Assembly (NCBI RefSeq): GCF_000730625.1
Contig: NZ_BBIT01000026.1
Location: 1-62,145, forward strand
Reading direction: 5' to 3'
Length of the DNA: 62,145 nucleotides
DNA from: Pseudomonas oryzihabitans NBRC 102199
GTDB taxonomy: Bacteria; Pseudomonadota; Gammaproteobacteria; Pseudomonadales; Pseudomonadaceae
The notes beneath the pieces are model-generated. The model had not been told where the DNA came from. It worked only from the letters and a program-made list of their open reading frames with translations, and did no database searches. Each line of letters starts with the position of its first letter. Position 1 is the stretch's first letter. Below are positions 1 through 9,940 of the stretch, in pieces. Made by a program: the position numbers and the translations under genes.

Positions 1-89
1 CTACGGCGGGGGCATGCGTAGGGTGACAACGGCGCAGCCTTGTCCACGAATCCGATCTTCCGCGCGCAGCCGAGCCCAACAATCCGGCC

Positions 90-560
90 TCACTCCACCT
101 GCCCGATCCGCTGCGGATCTGGCCAGAACAGCGCCGCCTGCCCCCGCCGCGTACCTTCGGGATCGATCAGATTCCACACCACCCCCGCATGGATCTGGAA
201 GGCCTTCCCTGCCTTGTCGACGCGCCAGCCTTCGTAGCCTGAGGCATAGCCCTGGCGCCCCACCGCCTCCATCAAGCGCTGACGCTCGTCGCGGTCCCTG
301 GGCGAGGCGCTGTAACGCGAAGGCATGCCGATGAATTGGGCGCGGGGATAGCCGAAGCAGCTCAGCGCCTGCCGGTTGGCGTAGCAGAACAGCGGATCGC
401 TCTCGGTACCGTGGGCCAGCAGGGCATAGGGTGCCCGCTCGTGCAACCAGGCAGGGACGTCGGCCTCAGGCAAGCCGACAGGACGCGGCAGCGGCTGACC
501 GAGCCAGTGGCGGTAGGAGGCGTCCAGCAGCGGCAGCAGGCTGAGATCGGTGGCGGACAA
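90..560 (-). CDS. MEKHLA (PAS-like) domain protein
   Basis: A cytoplasmic protein of about 156 residues that matches the MEKHLA family, a PAS-like fold found alone in bacteria and at the end of plant HD-ZIP III factors. PAS-type hallmarks are visible: FCYANRQALSCFGY, then a stretch of charged residues and a C-terminal strand ending in ALFWPD. Start choice: the first in-frame ATG at 593 has no ribosome-binding site, whereas a TTG at 560 lies 8 nt after AGGAG (569-573), so I prefer TTG. The ligand and function are unknown. No partner gene is obvious; the next gene on this strand is a lipoprotein. Family call is good, start moderate. Confidence 0.75.
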   Translation of the reverse strand: MSATDLSLLPLLDASYRHWLGQPLPRPVGLPEADVPAWLHERAPYALLAHGTESDPLFCYANRQALSCFGYPRAQFIGMPSRYSASPRDRDERQRLMEAVGRQGYASGYEGWRVDKAGKAFQIHAGVVWNLIDPEGTRRGQAALFWPDPQRIGQVE

Positions 561-668
561 GGCGGCGGCTCCTGGGTGGGGGGACCCCCGCATTCAAGAG
601 CAAGCCGGCGGACTTGGGAAGCCCGGGGCCACCGCAGCAGGACGCTGCGGCAGCCCGGGCGGCGCGGT

Positions 669-1790
669 TTACTTCACCGCGGAGAGGTCGATGCGCACCA
701 CGCTTTCCGGCGCGGTGTTCATGTATTCCTTGTCGAAGGGGGTCTTCACCGTCGCATACAGCGTCTGGCCATCCGGGCTGACCAGCAGGCTGTTGGGATT
801 GGGCTTGAGGTCGTAGGCCTTCTTCTCGGCGTAGGTGGTGGCGTCGAGGATCAGCAAGCGACCGGTCTCGCGCTGGGTGATGTACAGCTCGTTGCGGGTG
901 GTGTTGAGCTTGATGGCCAGGGCGTCGCCCACCGGCAGGCGCTTGATCACCTTGCCGCTGCGAATATCGAAGACCAGCACGGTCTTGGCTTCGGAGTTGT
1001 CGGTCACGAACAGCTGGTGGTTCGCGCGATCCTCGGCCAGGTTCAGCAAGAGGTACTTGCCGCCATCGCCCGGCGTCCAGCGGTGCTCGATCTTGCGGGT
1101 GCGCGGATTGATCACCAGCACTTCGCCGCTGCCGTTGGCCGCATAGAGGCGCCCGGTGTCCTCGGAGTACAGCAGGCCGGTCACCCACTTGCCGGCATTG
1201 GGAATGCGCGCCTTGAGGGTCAGGGTCTTGGCGTCCACCACCCAGATCACGCCCGGATCGCCGACCCCGCCGACGTACAGCAAGCCGTCGTGGAGAATGA
1301 CCTGGCGCGGATTGACCGGATGGCCGTCACGCCCCATCTCGTTAAATTTCAGCCGCTTCTCCACCTTGCCGGTGCGCAGGTCGATACGGCTGAGGCCGCC
1401 GTCCAGGGAGTTGGTGACGAACAGCGTCTCGCCACTGGCATCGGTGGTCAGGGCGAAGTTCTTCAGATCGGTGTGGATCTGGCCGGTGATGGCCAGGGTG
1501 GCCGGATCCAGCTGATAGATCACCCCACCGGTGACGCCCTTGGTCAACTGGGCGGTCGCCGCATAGACCGACTGCTTGGCCGGGCTGTAGGCCAGCTCAT
1601 AGACGCCGTAGCCCAGTTCGATGCGCTTGAGTTCGGCCGGGGCCTGAGGCGCGGCGGGTTGCGCGGCAACGGGCGCCGGCGCGGGTGGCGGTGGCGTCGG
1701 TGCCTCCGGGCGATTGGAACAGGCTGCCACTGCCAGGGACAGCAGCGCCATGGCGCCCAGCGTCGAGACCTTGTTGAAAGACACCGCCAT
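669..1790 (-). CDS. YncE-like beta-propeller lipoprotein
   Basis: Predicted outer- or periplasm-facing lipoprotein of 373 residues. The N-terminus has a hydrophobic segment ending in a lipobox (LAVAACSN, Cys about residue 24), followed by a Pro/Ala-rich linker (about 29-52). The rest is made of repeated beta-propeller blades of the YncE/YVTN kind (for example VYAATAQL, LFVTNSLDGGL, LYAANGSGEVLVINP, LFVTDNSEAKTVLVFD, LYATVKTPF). Family members are thought to be binding scaffolds, not enzymes; YncE of E. coli binds DNA in vitro. The start is supported by AGGAGA five bases upstream. It appears to be a single-gene unit. The ligand is unknown. Confidence 0.8.
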   Translation of the reverse strand: MAVSFNKVSTLGAMALLSLAVAACSNRPEAPTPPPPAPAPVAAQPAAPQAPAELKRIELGYGVYELAYSPAKQSVYAATAQLTKGVTGGVIYQLDPATLAITGQIHTDLKNFALTTDASGETLFVTNSLDGGLSRIDLRTGKVEKRLKFNEMGRDGHPVNPRQVILHDGLLYVGGVGDPGVIWVVDAKTLTLKARIPNAGKWVTGLLYSEDTGRLYAANGSGEVLVINPRTRKIEHRWTPGDGGKYLLLNLAEDRANHQLFVTDNSEAKTVLVFDIRSGKVIKRLPVGDALAIKLNTTRNELYITQRETGRLLILDATTYAEKKAYDLKPNPNSLLVSPDGQTLYATVKTPFDKEYMNTAPESVVRIDLSAVK

Positions 1791-1892
1791 TTGCTTCTCC
1801 TAGGGACGAGGTGCGAGGGATCGAATCGATCCTGGAATGATAAACGTTCGCACTATGCCCAAGGCGCAAAGGTCAGACAAGACCGAAAGAGT

Positions 1893-2897
1893 TCAAATTC
1901 CTATCGGGTTGCGGTCGCCAGCCTCTGCCCGGCCGCTCTGGTCCAGGGCTTTCAGCCGGCCCTGGCGATCCAGGCGAAAGCGCGCGAAATCCTCGGCCAG
2001 CTGCAGGTTGCCGCGGTAACAGGCCGCGGCCTCCTGGCGCAGGTCGTCGATGGACGGCGAACGCCCCGCCTCGGCCTGGTAGCGCGGACTGAAATGGGTG
2101 AGCAGCAGGGCCGGCAGCGCCTGCGCCTCGGCGAAACGGGCGACGCCCGCCGCGCTGCTGTGGCCCCAGCTCTGCCCGGTCTTGTCGATCTGCGCCTGGG
2201 CATAGGTGGCTTCATGGACCAGCAGCTGAGCGCCCTGGCAGGCCTCCGTCAGCAAGGCGGGCGCGTCGTTGTCCCCCGCCACCACCAGCCGTCGTTCGCC
2301 ATGGGCCGCCTGCAGGAAGTCGGCGCTGCGCAGCAGGCGGCCTTCGTGCAGCACATCCTCGCCGCCATGCAGCCGGCCCCACAGCGGGCCACGCGGTACC
2401 CCGGCCGCCGCCAGGGCCGCGGGATCGAGGCGCTGCGGCCGGCGGGTCTCGCGGAAGCGAAAGGCGTGACTGGGCACCCGGTGGGAAAGCGCGAAGGCGT
2501 CGATATCCCAGGCCCCGACGGAGACGCCCGCGAAGTCTTCCAGGGCGTGGAAGCGCAGTTCGAAGGGCAGGTGCAGTGCGGTCAGCGCCTGGGTGGCGGC
2601 GAGCCAGTCCGCCACCGCCTGGGGCGCGATCAGCACCAGCGGCTGGCTGCGTCCGGTCATGGCGGCGCTGGCCAACAGCCCCGGCAGGCCATAGCAGTGG
2701 TCGCCATGGACATGGGTGATGCAGATGGCGCGCAGATCCGCGGCCGACAAGGGGGTACGCAGCAGCTGGTGCTGGGTCGCCTCGCCGCAATCGACGAGAA
2801 ACCAGTCTTTGCCCTGGTCCTCGATCAGGGCCAGGGCCGAGACATTGCGCCGCCGAGTGGGCACCCCGGCCGAGGTGCCGAGAAACAGGAGGTCCAT
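1893..2897 (-). CDS. rnz: ribonuclease Z (tRNA 3' processing endonuclease)
   Basis: Metallo-beta-lactamase-fold nuclease of 334 residues that cleaves tRNA precursors after the discriminator base. Visible motifs are the N-terminal LFLGTSAGVPTRRRN typical of RNase Z/ElaC and the metal motif THVHGDHCYGLPG (HxHxDH), then VAGDNDAP, the HEAT motif (VHEATY) and HxS near LLTHFSPRY. I chose the ATG at 2897 because GGAG lies 5 bases upstream and MDLLFLG is the family N-terminus; an ATG five codons earlier lacks support. Slightly longer than E. coli ElaC (305). Gene stands alone. Confidence 0.93.
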   Translation of the reverse strand: MDLLFLGTSAGVPTRRRNVSALALIEDQGKDWFLVDCGEATQHQLLRTPLSAADLRAICITHVHGDHCYGLPGLLASAAMTGRSQPLVLIAPQAVADWLAATQALTALHLPFELRFHALEDFAGVSVGAWDIDAFALSHRVPSHAFRFRETRRPQRLDPAALAAAGVPRGPLWGRLHGGEDVLHEGRLLRSADFLQAAHGERRLVVAGDNDAPALLTEACQGAQLLVHEATYAQAQIDKTGQSWGHSSAAGVARFAEAQALPALLLTHFSPRYQAEAGRSPSIDDLRQEAAACYRGNLQLAEDFARFRLDRQGRLKALDQSGRAEAGDRNPIGI

Positions 2898-3028
2898 GGG
2901 GGCTCCGGGCAAAAGCTCAGTCTAGCGCGGCCGCCCCACTGTCGCCCGGGCAACAGTGGCCAGGCACCCCTGCTGCTGGCCAGGCACCCCAGGCCCCGCA
3001 AACCCCGAGAAAACGGCCTTTCAGGCCC

Positions 3029-3044
3029 TGGCAGCGCTCTTGCA
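3029..3044 (+). promoter_or_regulatory. sigma-54 (-24/-12) promoter
   Basis: TGGCAG-CGCTC-TTGCA: the GG of the -24 element (3030-3031) and the GC of the -12 element (3042-3043) are separated by exactly 10 bp, as RpoN promoters require. It lies 40 bp before the ATG of the flavoenzyme gene at 3084 in an otherwise GC-rich gap. A sigma-54 activator is encoded 4 kb downstream (7091-8176), which fits. Inferred from sequence only. Confidence 0.7.
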
Positions 3045-3083
3045 AAGCCTCTGGCGTCGACCTTTCAATCGCCGAGGATCACC

Positions 3084-4328
3084 ATGAATCTGCCCGCTCG
3101 CCATCTGCCGCCCAGCCCTGCGCCCAGCCCCGACTACGAACAACTGGCCGCCCGCTTCCGTCCGCTCTTTGCGCGCATCGCCGAAGGCGCCCTGGAACGC
3201 GAACGCAACCGCACCCTGCCCTATGCGCCCGTCGCCTGGCTCAAGGACGCCGGCTTCGGCGCCGTGCGGGTGCCGGTGGCATTCGGCGGCAGCGGCGCCA
3301 GCCTACCGCAACTGGTTCGGCTGCTGATCGAGCTGGCGGCCGCCGACAGCAATCTGCCCCAGGCCCTGCGCGGCCACTTCGCCTTTGTCGAGGACCGCCT
3401 CAACGCCCATGCCAGCACCTCCCAGCGGGTCTGGTTCGAGCGCTTCGTCGCCGGCGACCTGGTGGGCAACGCCTGGACCGAGATCGGCACGGTCAAGCTC
3501 GGCGAGGTCATCACCCGGGTCAGCCAGCGGGACGGCGAATGGCGCCTCAACGGCACCAAGTACTACAGCACCGGCAGCCTGTTCGCCGACTGGATCGACG
3601 TCTACGCCAAGCGCGACGACACCGGCGGCGACGTCATCGCCGCCATCCGCACCGACCAGCCGGGCGTGCGCCAGTCCGACGACTGGGACGGCTTCGGCCA
3701 GCGCACCACCGCCAGCGGCACCTCGGTGTTCGAAGACGTGCGGGTGGCGCCCGAGAATCTCATCGACTTCGTCACCCGCTTCAAGTACCAGACCGCCTTC
3801 TACCAGCTGGTGCTGCTGGCCGTGATCACCGGCAGCGGCCAGGCCGCCGTGCGCGAATTCGCTGGCGAAGTGCGCGGGCGCACGCGGGTCTACAGCCATG
3901 GCAATGCCAGCGCGGCCAGTGCCGATCCCCAGGTACAGCAGGTGGTGGGCAAGGCCTCGGCCTTCGTCTATGCCGCCGAAGCCGCGACCCTGGCCGCCGC
4001 CGCGGCGGCCCAGGCCGCCTTCGAGGCCCGCTATGCCGGGGATGCCGCCGCCGAGCATGAAGCCAACGTGGCGGCGGAGCTGGAATCGGCCCAGGCGCAG
4101 TCGGCGGTCGCCGAGCTGGTGCTGCGGGCCACCAGTGACCTGTTCAATGCCTTGGGCGCGTCGGCCACCAGCACCCGCAAGGGGCTCGATCGACACTGGC
4201 GCAACGCCCGTACCGCCGCCTCGCACAATCCGCTGATCTACAAGGAGCGCATCGTCGGCGCCTGGGCGATCGACGGCAGCGAACCGCCCTTCGTCTGGCA
4301 GATCGGCGGCGGCAGCAAGCAGGGCTGA
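3084..4328 (+). CDS. acyl-CoA dehydrogenase-fold flavin monooxygenase, DszC/SfnB type
   Basis: Protein of 414 residues with the acyl-CoA dehydrogenase fold. The sequence runs from an N-terminal helical domain through the flavin-binding middle region (GNAWTEIG, WRLNGTKYYSTGS, DDWDGFGQRTTASGTSVFEDV) to a C-terminal helical domain ending in the DRHWRNARTAASHNP motif common to DszC, SfnB, SfnC and MsuC enzymes. These use reduced flavin and O2 on sulfones, sulfonates or thiophenes and need a separate flavin reductase, which is not encoded nearby. A sigma-54 promoter lies just upstream and an SfnR-like activator lies 4 kb downstream, so a role in sulfur scavenging is likely. Substrate unknown; dibenzothiophene is not implied. 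Start chosen at the ATG with GAGGATC before it. Confidence 0.82.
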   Translation: MNLPARHLPPSPAPSPDYEQLAARFRPLFARIAEGALERERNRTLPYAPVAWLKDAGFGAVRVPVAFGGSGASLPQLVRLLIELAAADSNLPQALRGHFAFVEDRLNAHASTSQRVWFERFVAGDLVGNAWTEIGTVKLGEVITRVSQRDGEWRLNGTKYYSTGSLFADWIDVYAKRDDTGGDVIAAIRTDQPGVRQSDDWDGFGQRTTASGTSVFEDVRVAPENLIDFVTRFKYQTAFYQLVLLAVITGSGQAAVREFAGEVRGRTRVYSHGNASAASADPQVQQVVGKASAFVYAAEAATLAAAAAAQAAFEARYAGDAAAEHEANVAAELESAQAQSAVAELVLRATSDLFNALGASATSTRKGLDRHWRNARTAASHNPLIYKERIVGAWAIDGSEPPFVWQIGGGSKQG

Positions 4329-4334
4329 CTACCA

Positions 4335-4374
4335 GAATGCACAACGGCAACCCTGGGGTTGCCGTTGTGCATTC
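4335..4374. terminator. perfect 19-bp hairpin between convergent genes
   Basis: GAATGCACAACGGCAACCC (4335-4353), loop TG, then its exact reverse complement (4356-4374). It sits 6 bp after the stop of the flavoenzyme gene and 11 bp before the stop of the convergent chemoreceptor gene. It lacks a T-run, so it may act as a bidirectional terminator or an mRNA end-stabilising hairpin. Confidence 0.6.
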
Positions 4375-4385
4375 AGCGCGCCGGA

Positions 4386-5702
4386 TCAGTTCGACAGCTG
4401 GCGGGCGAAACGCCCCACGGCGCCGACCACTCGCTGGGCGCCGTCCTGGATCTCCACGATCACCTGGCCGGCCTGCCCCGCCAGTTCCAGGCCCTGCTCG
4501 GCCTGGCGCCGACCGTTCTCGATCACCGTCACCGCCTCGCCGGCCAGTTGCTGGTTTTGCTGCACCACTCCGACGATCTCCTCGGTCGCCTTGCTGGTGC
4601 GCGAGGCCAATTGCCTGACCTCATCGGCCACCACGGCGAAACCACGACCCTGCTCACCGGCCCGGGCCGCCTCGATGGCCGCGTTGAGCGCCAGCAGGTT
4701 GGTCTGTTCGGCGATGCCGCTGATGGTCTTGATGATGGTCCCGATCACCTGGGACTGGTTGTCCAGCGCCTCGATGCCCTTCACCGCTTCCTGCATCTGG
4801 GTGGCCAGGGCGCGCATCACTTCCACCGTCTGCTGCGCCACCGCCGCGCCTTTGCGGGCCGTGTCATCGGTATGCTGGGAGGTCTCGAAGGCTACGCTGG
4901 CGGCTTCGGACACCGCCTGCTCCTGCTGGACCTGATCGGTGATCACGGTGGCGAACTTGACCACCTTGTACAGCCGGTCATGGGCATCGATCACCGGGTT
5001 GTAGGAGGCTTCCAGCCAGACGTCGCGGCCATGGGCATCCAGGCGCTTGAAGCGATCCACGACGAATTCGCCGCGACGCAGGCGCGCCCAGAATTGCTCG
5101 TAGGCCTCGGAATTGGCTTCGGCCGGCTCGCAGAACAGCCGGTGGTGCTTGCCCTTGATCTGCGCCAGGGAATAACCCATGGCCTGCAGGAATCTGTCGT
5201 TGGCATCGAGCACCTCGCCCTGGAGGTTGAACTCGATGACCGCCGTGGAACGGCGCAGCGCCTTGAGCAGGCTTTCGTGCTCGCGCGAGGTCTCGATGGT
5301 TCGCGTCAGGTTGTTGCAGAACAGTCGGAAGCGCGTCACCTGGCCCTGGCTGTCATGGAAGGGGTGCAGGATGCCGCGCAACCAGGCTTCCTGACCGTCG
5401 CCACGCAAGAGATGCAGGGCACCGCTGTAGGGCTCGCCGCGGCTCAGGGCCTGCTGCAGTCGGCGGCTGTATTCCTGGTTGCGGACGTGCGCCGGAATGA
5501 GGTCCGCCAGGGGGCGTCCCAGCACATCCGCGGCGCGCACGCCCATCTCCTTTTCGAAGTTGGCGTTCACGGCGGAGATGCACCCGCGGCCATCCAGTTC
5601 CAGGCCCAGCATTTCCACGTCGAGCTCGGCCTTCAGCCGCTTGAAGGAGTCCACCTGCTCGCGGAGGCGCTGCAGTTCTTGTTTTAGGCCTTTGTTGAAC
5701 AT
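4386..5702 (-). CDS. soluble PAS-PAS methyl-accepting chemotaxis transducer (BdlA-like)
   Basis: Cytoplasmic chemoreceptor of 438 residues with no transmembrane segment. A short N-terminal coiled coil ([21 protein letters not shown]) leads to two PAS domains (about 25-130 and 145-245; note [15 protein letters not shown] and [16 protein letters not shown], each followed by a PAC region), then the MCP signalling domain with its hairpin tip ([20 protein letters not shown]). This is the architecture of P. aeruginosa BdlA, the biofilm-dispersion transducer, and of Aer-like redox sensors. No heme- or FAD-binding residue can be assigned with confidence. It is convergent with one putative sulfur flavoenzyme and divergent from another, so sensing linked to that metabolism is possible but only inferred. 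Confidence 0.88.
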   Translation of the reverse strand: MFNKGLKQELQRLREQVDSFKRLKAELDVEMLGLELDGRGCISAVNANFEKEMGVRAADVLGRPLADLIPAHVRNQEYSRRLQQALSRGEPYSGALHLLRGDGQEAWLRGILHPFHDSQGQVTRFRLFCNNLTRTIETSREHESLLKALRRSTAVIEFNLQGEVLDANDRFLQAMGYSLAQIKGKHHRLFCEPAEANSEAYEQFWARLRRGEFVVDRFKRLDAHGRDVWLEASYNPVIDAHDRLYKVVKFATVITDQVQQEQAVSEAASVAFETSQHTDDTARKGAAVAQQTVEVMRALATQMQEAVKGIEALDNQSQVIGTIIKTISGIAEQTNLLALNAAIEAARAGEQGRGFAVVADEVRQLASRTSKATEEIVGVVQQNQQLAGEAVTVIENGRRQAEQGLELAGQAGQVIVEIQDGAQRVVGAVGRFARQLSN

Positions 5703-5913
5703 GACACGCCCCTGGTTGGGAGATTAGGTTACCGCTGTATCGACCGGGATTAGTCAGGCCTTTAATGCCGTCAGCAGGACAGTGACCAGATGTCCGGAAT
5801 GAAAGATGGATGGCGGCGGGCCATTAACTAATAACAAAAAAATATTTCAACTCAGGGTTTGGCCGGCATTACGTTCTAACGCCTGCCTGCTCTCTCCATT
5901 GCAAGAGTCCCCC

Positions 5914-7080
5914 ATGTCCGATTCCCTGCTGGCCCCCCTCCTTCCCCTGCTGGAGCGCTTCGCTGCCACCGCGGCGGAACGTGATCGTCAGGGCGGCACG
6001 CCCAAGGCCGAGCGTGACGCTCTGCGCCAGAGCGGTCTCCTGGCCCTGAGCATTCCTACGGAACTGGGCGGCCTCGGCGCCTCCTGGGATCAAACGCTGG
6101 AGGCGGTGCGGCGACTGGCCCGGGTCGACAGCTCCCTGGCCCACGTCTTCGGCTTCCATCACCTGCTGCTGGCCACCGCCCAGCTGTTCGGCCAGCCCTC
6201 GCAGTGGCGACCCTGGCTGGAGGGCACCGCGCGCGATGGTCTGTTCTGGGGGAATGCCCTCAATCCCCTGGATCGCCGTACCCTCGCCCGCCGCAGCGGC
6301 GATGCCTGGCAGGTGGATGGCCAGAAGAGCTTTTGCAGTGGCGCCCTGGATTCGGATCTGTTGCTGCTTTCCGCGCTGGAAAACGATGACAGCGGACGCC
6401 TGCTGATCGCCGTGGTACCCACCGGCCGTGCCGGCATCCAGCTGTTCGACGACTGGGACAACAACGGCCAGCGCCAGACCGACAGCGGCAGCGCGCGGTT
6501 CGACGGCGTACGGGTCGAACAACAGGAATGGCTGCTCGATCCTGGCCCGCTGAGCACCCCCTTCGCCTGCCTGCGGCCGCTGCTGGCCCAGCTGATCTTC
6601 GCCAATATCTTTCTCGGCCTGACCGAAGGCGCCTTTGCCGAGGCGCGCCGCTACACCACCACCCAGGCGCGTCCCTGGTTCAAGTCCACAGCGGCCAGCG
6701 CCAGCGAAGACCCCTACATCCTGCGCCACTACGGAGAATTCTGGGTGGCCCTGGAGAGCAGCCGGCTGCTGGTGGAGCGCGCCAACGGCGCCTTCGCCCA
6801 GGCCTGGCAGCAGGGCACCGCGCTGACCGCCGCGGCACGGGGCGAACTGGCCATCGCCATCGCCACGGCCAAGGTCGCCGCCAGTCGTCACGGCCTCGAT
6901 CTCGCCAGCCGCCTGTTCGAGGTGGGCGGGGCCCGGGCCACTGCCGGCGCCCTGCGCCTGGATCGCTACTGGCGCAATCTGCGCACCCAGACCCTGCACG
7001 ATCCGGTCGATTACAAGCTGCACGAGCTGGGCGACTGGGCCCTCAACGACACCCTGCCCACCCCCAGTTTCTACTCCTGA
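5914..7080 (+). CDS. acyl-CoA dehydrogenase-fold oxidoreductase, SfnC/DszC-like
   Basis: Protein of 388 residues with the acyl-CoA dehydrogenase fold, a more distant relative of the 3084-4328 enzyme. Family features: IPTELGGLGASW near residue 50, a flavin-site region (WGNALNPLD, WQVDGQKSFCSGA, DDWDNNGQRQTDSGSARFDGV) and the C-terminal LDRYWRNLRTQTLHDP motif. It lacks the catalytic-base context of true acyl-CoA dehydrogenases, as DszC-group enzymes do. I chose the ATG of MSDSLLAPLLP although its Shine-Dalgarno is weak. Only 10 bp separates its stop from the sigma-54 activator, so the two are very likely co-transcribed, as sfnC and sfnR are in P. putida. I found no clear -24/-12 site in the 211-bp upstream gap. 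The substrate is presumably an organosulfur compound. Confidence 0.8.
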   Translation: MSDSLLAPLLPLLERFAATAAERDRQGGTPKAERDALRQSGLLALSIPTELGGLGASWDQTLEAVRRLARVDSSLAHVFGFHHLLLATAQLFGQPSQWRPWLEGTARDGLFWGNALNPLDRRTLARRSGDAWQVDGQKSFCSGALDSDLLLLSALENDDSGRLLIAVVPTGRAGIQLFDDWDNNGQRQTDSGSARFDGVRVEQQEWLLDPGPLSTPFACLRPLLAQLIFANIFLGLTEGAFAEARRYTTTQARPWFKSTAASASEDPYILRHYGEFWVALESSRLLVERANGAFAQAWQQGTALTAAARGELAIAIATAKVAASRHGLDLASRLFEVGGARATAGALRLDRYWRNLRTQTLHDPVDYKLHELGDWALNDTLPTPSFYS

Positions 7081-7090
7081 GGAGCCCGCG

Positions 7091-8176
<1,086 letters not shown>

Positions 8177-8252
8177 AGGGGGGCGTACCCGGCGGGGTAC
8201 CGACAGGCCACGGGGCGCCTTACACTGGGGTTTTGTTGCGCGAGGCCTCCGC

Positions 8253-9113
8253 ATGACCGCCCGTACCCTGCTGCACCGCCATCCCGCCCGGCGTGACGAC
8301 ATCGGCGACCTCCAGACCCGGCGACCGCTACCCGGCCCCGGCCTGCCCCATCTGGACCCCTTCCTGTTCCTCAATCACCACGGTCCGCAGGTCTATCCGC
8401 CGCACAATGCCGGTCTGCCCTTTGGTCCTCATCCCCATCGCGGCTTCGAGACGGTGACCTTCATCCTCTCCGGTTCGCTCGCCCACCGCGACAGCGGCGG
8501 CCATGAGAGCGTCATCGAAGCCGGGGGCATCCAGTGGATGACCGCGGGCAGCGGCCTGGTGCATGCCGAGCTGTCGCCCGCCGCCTTCAAGCGCGATGGT
8601 GGTGACCTGGAGATCCTGCAGCTGTGGGTCAATCTTCCCGCCCGCCTCAAGTTCACGCCGCCGGCCTACCACGGCGTTTCCGCCGCGGACCTGCCCCTGA
8701 TCGAGGCCGATAGCGGCCGGGTACGCCTGCACCTGGCATCGGGTAGCCATGAGGGTATCCAGGGCGCCGTGGCCACCCCGACACCCATCACCCTGATGAC
8801 CGTCGAGATCGCCCCGGGTGGCCGCGTCACCCTGCCCGCCTCGGCCGGCAACTCGGTGTTCTGCTATGGCGTGCGCGGCACCGTGCAGATCGCCGGCCAG
8901 GACGAAGCGCCATGGCAGCTGTTCGAATTCGCCGATGATGGCGACCACATCGACATCGGCAGTCGCGACGGCGCCGTGCTGCTCTATGGCCATGCGGCGC
9001 CCTTCGCCGAGCCCATCGTCGCCCACGGCCCTTTCGTGATGAACAGCGCCGAGGAGATCCGTCAGGCGATCCGCGACTACCAGGCCGGCCTGTTCGGTGA
9101 CGTACCGGAGTAA
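8253..9113 (+). CDS. pirin family protein
   Basis: Bicupin of 286 residues. The N-terminal cupin carries the pirin metal motif GPHPHRGFETVTFILSG (about 53-69) and the GSGLVHAE motif (about 99-106) that supply three His and one Glu to the metal. The C-terminal region (LLYGHAAPFAEPIVAHGPFVMNS) is the Pirin_C domain. Bacterial pirins have been described as quercetinases or as regulators of metabolic enzymes; the role here is unknown. GAGG lies 7 bases before the ATG. It starts 76 bp after the sigma-54 activator, probably as a separate unit. Confidence 0.9.
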   Translation: MTARTLLHRHPARRDDIGDLQTRRPLPGPGLPHLDPFLFLNHHGPQVYPPHNAGLPFGPHPHRGFETVTFILSGSLAHRDSGGHESVIEAGGIQWMTAGSGLVHAELSPAAFKRDGGDLEILQLWVNLPARLKFTPPAYHGVSAADLPLIEADSGRVRLHLASGSHEGIQGAVATPTPITLMTVEIAPGGRVTLPASAGNSVFCYGVRGTVQIAGQDEAPWQLFEFADDGDHIDIGSRDGAVLLYGHAAPFAEPIVAHGPFVMNSAEEIRQAIRDYQAGLFGDVPE

Positions 9114-9172
9114 GTCGCCCCGCCAGGACGCCGCGCCCAGGCTAGAATCCGGCTTTTGCCTGGAGCATGGCG

Positions 9173-9514
9173 ATGAGTGACGAATTGCGGATAGAGGATC
9201 TGGTGGTGGGCGACGGCAAGGCGGTGGTCAAGGGCGCCCTGATCACCACCCACTATGAGGGCTGGCTGGACGACGGCACCCTGTTCGATTCCTCCCGCGC
9301 CAAGGGACGGCCCTTCCAGTGCGTCATCGGTACTGGCCGGGTGATCAAGGGCTGGGATCAGGGCCTGATGGGCATGCGGGTCGGCGGCAAGCGGCGCCTG
9401 GAGGTACCGGCGGCCCTCGCCTATGGCGAACGCCAGGTCGGAGCGCTGATCAAGCCACATGCCAACCTGAGGTTCGAAATCGAATTGCTGGAAGTCCTGA
9501 CACGCGACGATTGA
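9173..9514 (+). CDS. FKBP-type peptidyl-prolyl cis-trans isomerase
   Basis: Single-domain FKBP of 113 residues without a signal peptide, so cytoplasmic. Active-site features are visible: THYEGWLDDGTLFDSS, FQCVIGTGRVIKGWDQGLMGMRVGGKRRLEVP, LAYGERQVG and a final NLRFEIELLEV strand. It lacks the IF insert of SlyD. Two in-frame ATGs occur at 9167 and 9173; GGAG at 9162-9165 is only one base from the first but seven from the second, so the second is chosen. No operon partner is apparent. Confidence 0.92.
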   Translation: MSDELRIEDLVVGDGKAVVKGALITTHYEGWLDDGTLFDSSRAKGRPFQCVIGTGRVIKGWDQGLMGMRVGGKRRLEVPAALAYGERQVGALIKPHANLRFEIELLEVLTRDD

Positions 9515-9527
9515 GGTCTGGCCGACT

Positions 9528-9716
9528 TCAGCTCGGCGTCTTGGTATTGCGGCGCACCAACTCGAGCTGGGCTTCGAGCACGCTCAGCCGGGCGAACTGG
9601 CGGGTGTAGATGACGAATTGCTCCTGAAAGCTCTGACGGCTCCGGGCAAGGTCCTGTCGATGACTGCGGATCTGCTCTTCAAGCGTCTGCAGCCGCTGCT
9701 GGGTGGTTTGCGTCAT
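9528..9716 (-). CDS. short coiled-coil protein of unknown function
   Basis: A protein of 62 residues that I do not recognise with certainty. Almost all of it is predicted to be helical coiled coil (QQRLQTLEEQIRSHRQDL, then QFARLSVLEAQLELV), superficially like SlyX but without its signature. The start is firm: AAGGAG lies 8 bases before the ATG at 9716, while an upstream ATG has no such site. It is convergent with the FKBP gene, 13 bp between stops. Confidence 0.6.
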   Translation of the reverse strand: MTQTTQQRLQTLEEQIRSHRQDLARSRQSFQEQFVIYTRQFARLSVLEAQLELVRRNTKTPS

Positions 9717-9884
9717 GGCACCTACTCCTTGTGCTTGGGGTGTCAAATGGACTCTAACCGTGCCCCGACAAGTCGAGCTATAGCCGTTCGTCGTCCCTTA
9801 GACCACCGCTGCAGAGCCGTTTCGGCTCGCGAATGCATCAGTGCAAGGCGTGAAAAGCGCATCTTTCCTCACCGAACGATCAAG

Positions 9885-9918
9885 AAAAAAGGCGACGAAC
9901 CCGAGGAGGTTCGTCGCC
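9885..9918 (-). terminator. intrinsic terminator of the cellulase gene
   Basis: On the minus strand an 11-bp stem GGCGACGAACC / GGTTCGTCGCC (9891-9901 with 9908-9918) is followed by a run of six T (complement of 9885-9890). It starts 23 bp after the stop of the GH5 gene. Confidence 0.88.
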
Positions 9919-9940
9919 TTCAGGACACACGCGGTAAAAG

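Noticed and set aside
336-3083. Very long rightward open frame (about 900 codons) leading into the flavoenzyme gene
   Set aside because: It runs antisense to RNase Z and the beta-propeller gene, is Gly/Arg/Gln-rich with no domain, and has no ribosome-binding site. It is a high-GC shadow frame; the real gene starts at 3084.
5860-5880. TTTGGCCGGCATTACGTTC as a -24/-12 promoter for the 5914 gene
   Set aside because: It has TGGC at the -24 position but ACGT instead of TTGC at -12, so it does not meet the sigma-54 rule.
5806-5913. N-terminal extension of the second flavoenzyme by 36 codons
   Set aside because: The extra residues (GGGPLTNNKKIFQLRVW) come from AT-rich non-coding DNA and do not fit the family; the ATG at 5914 is better.
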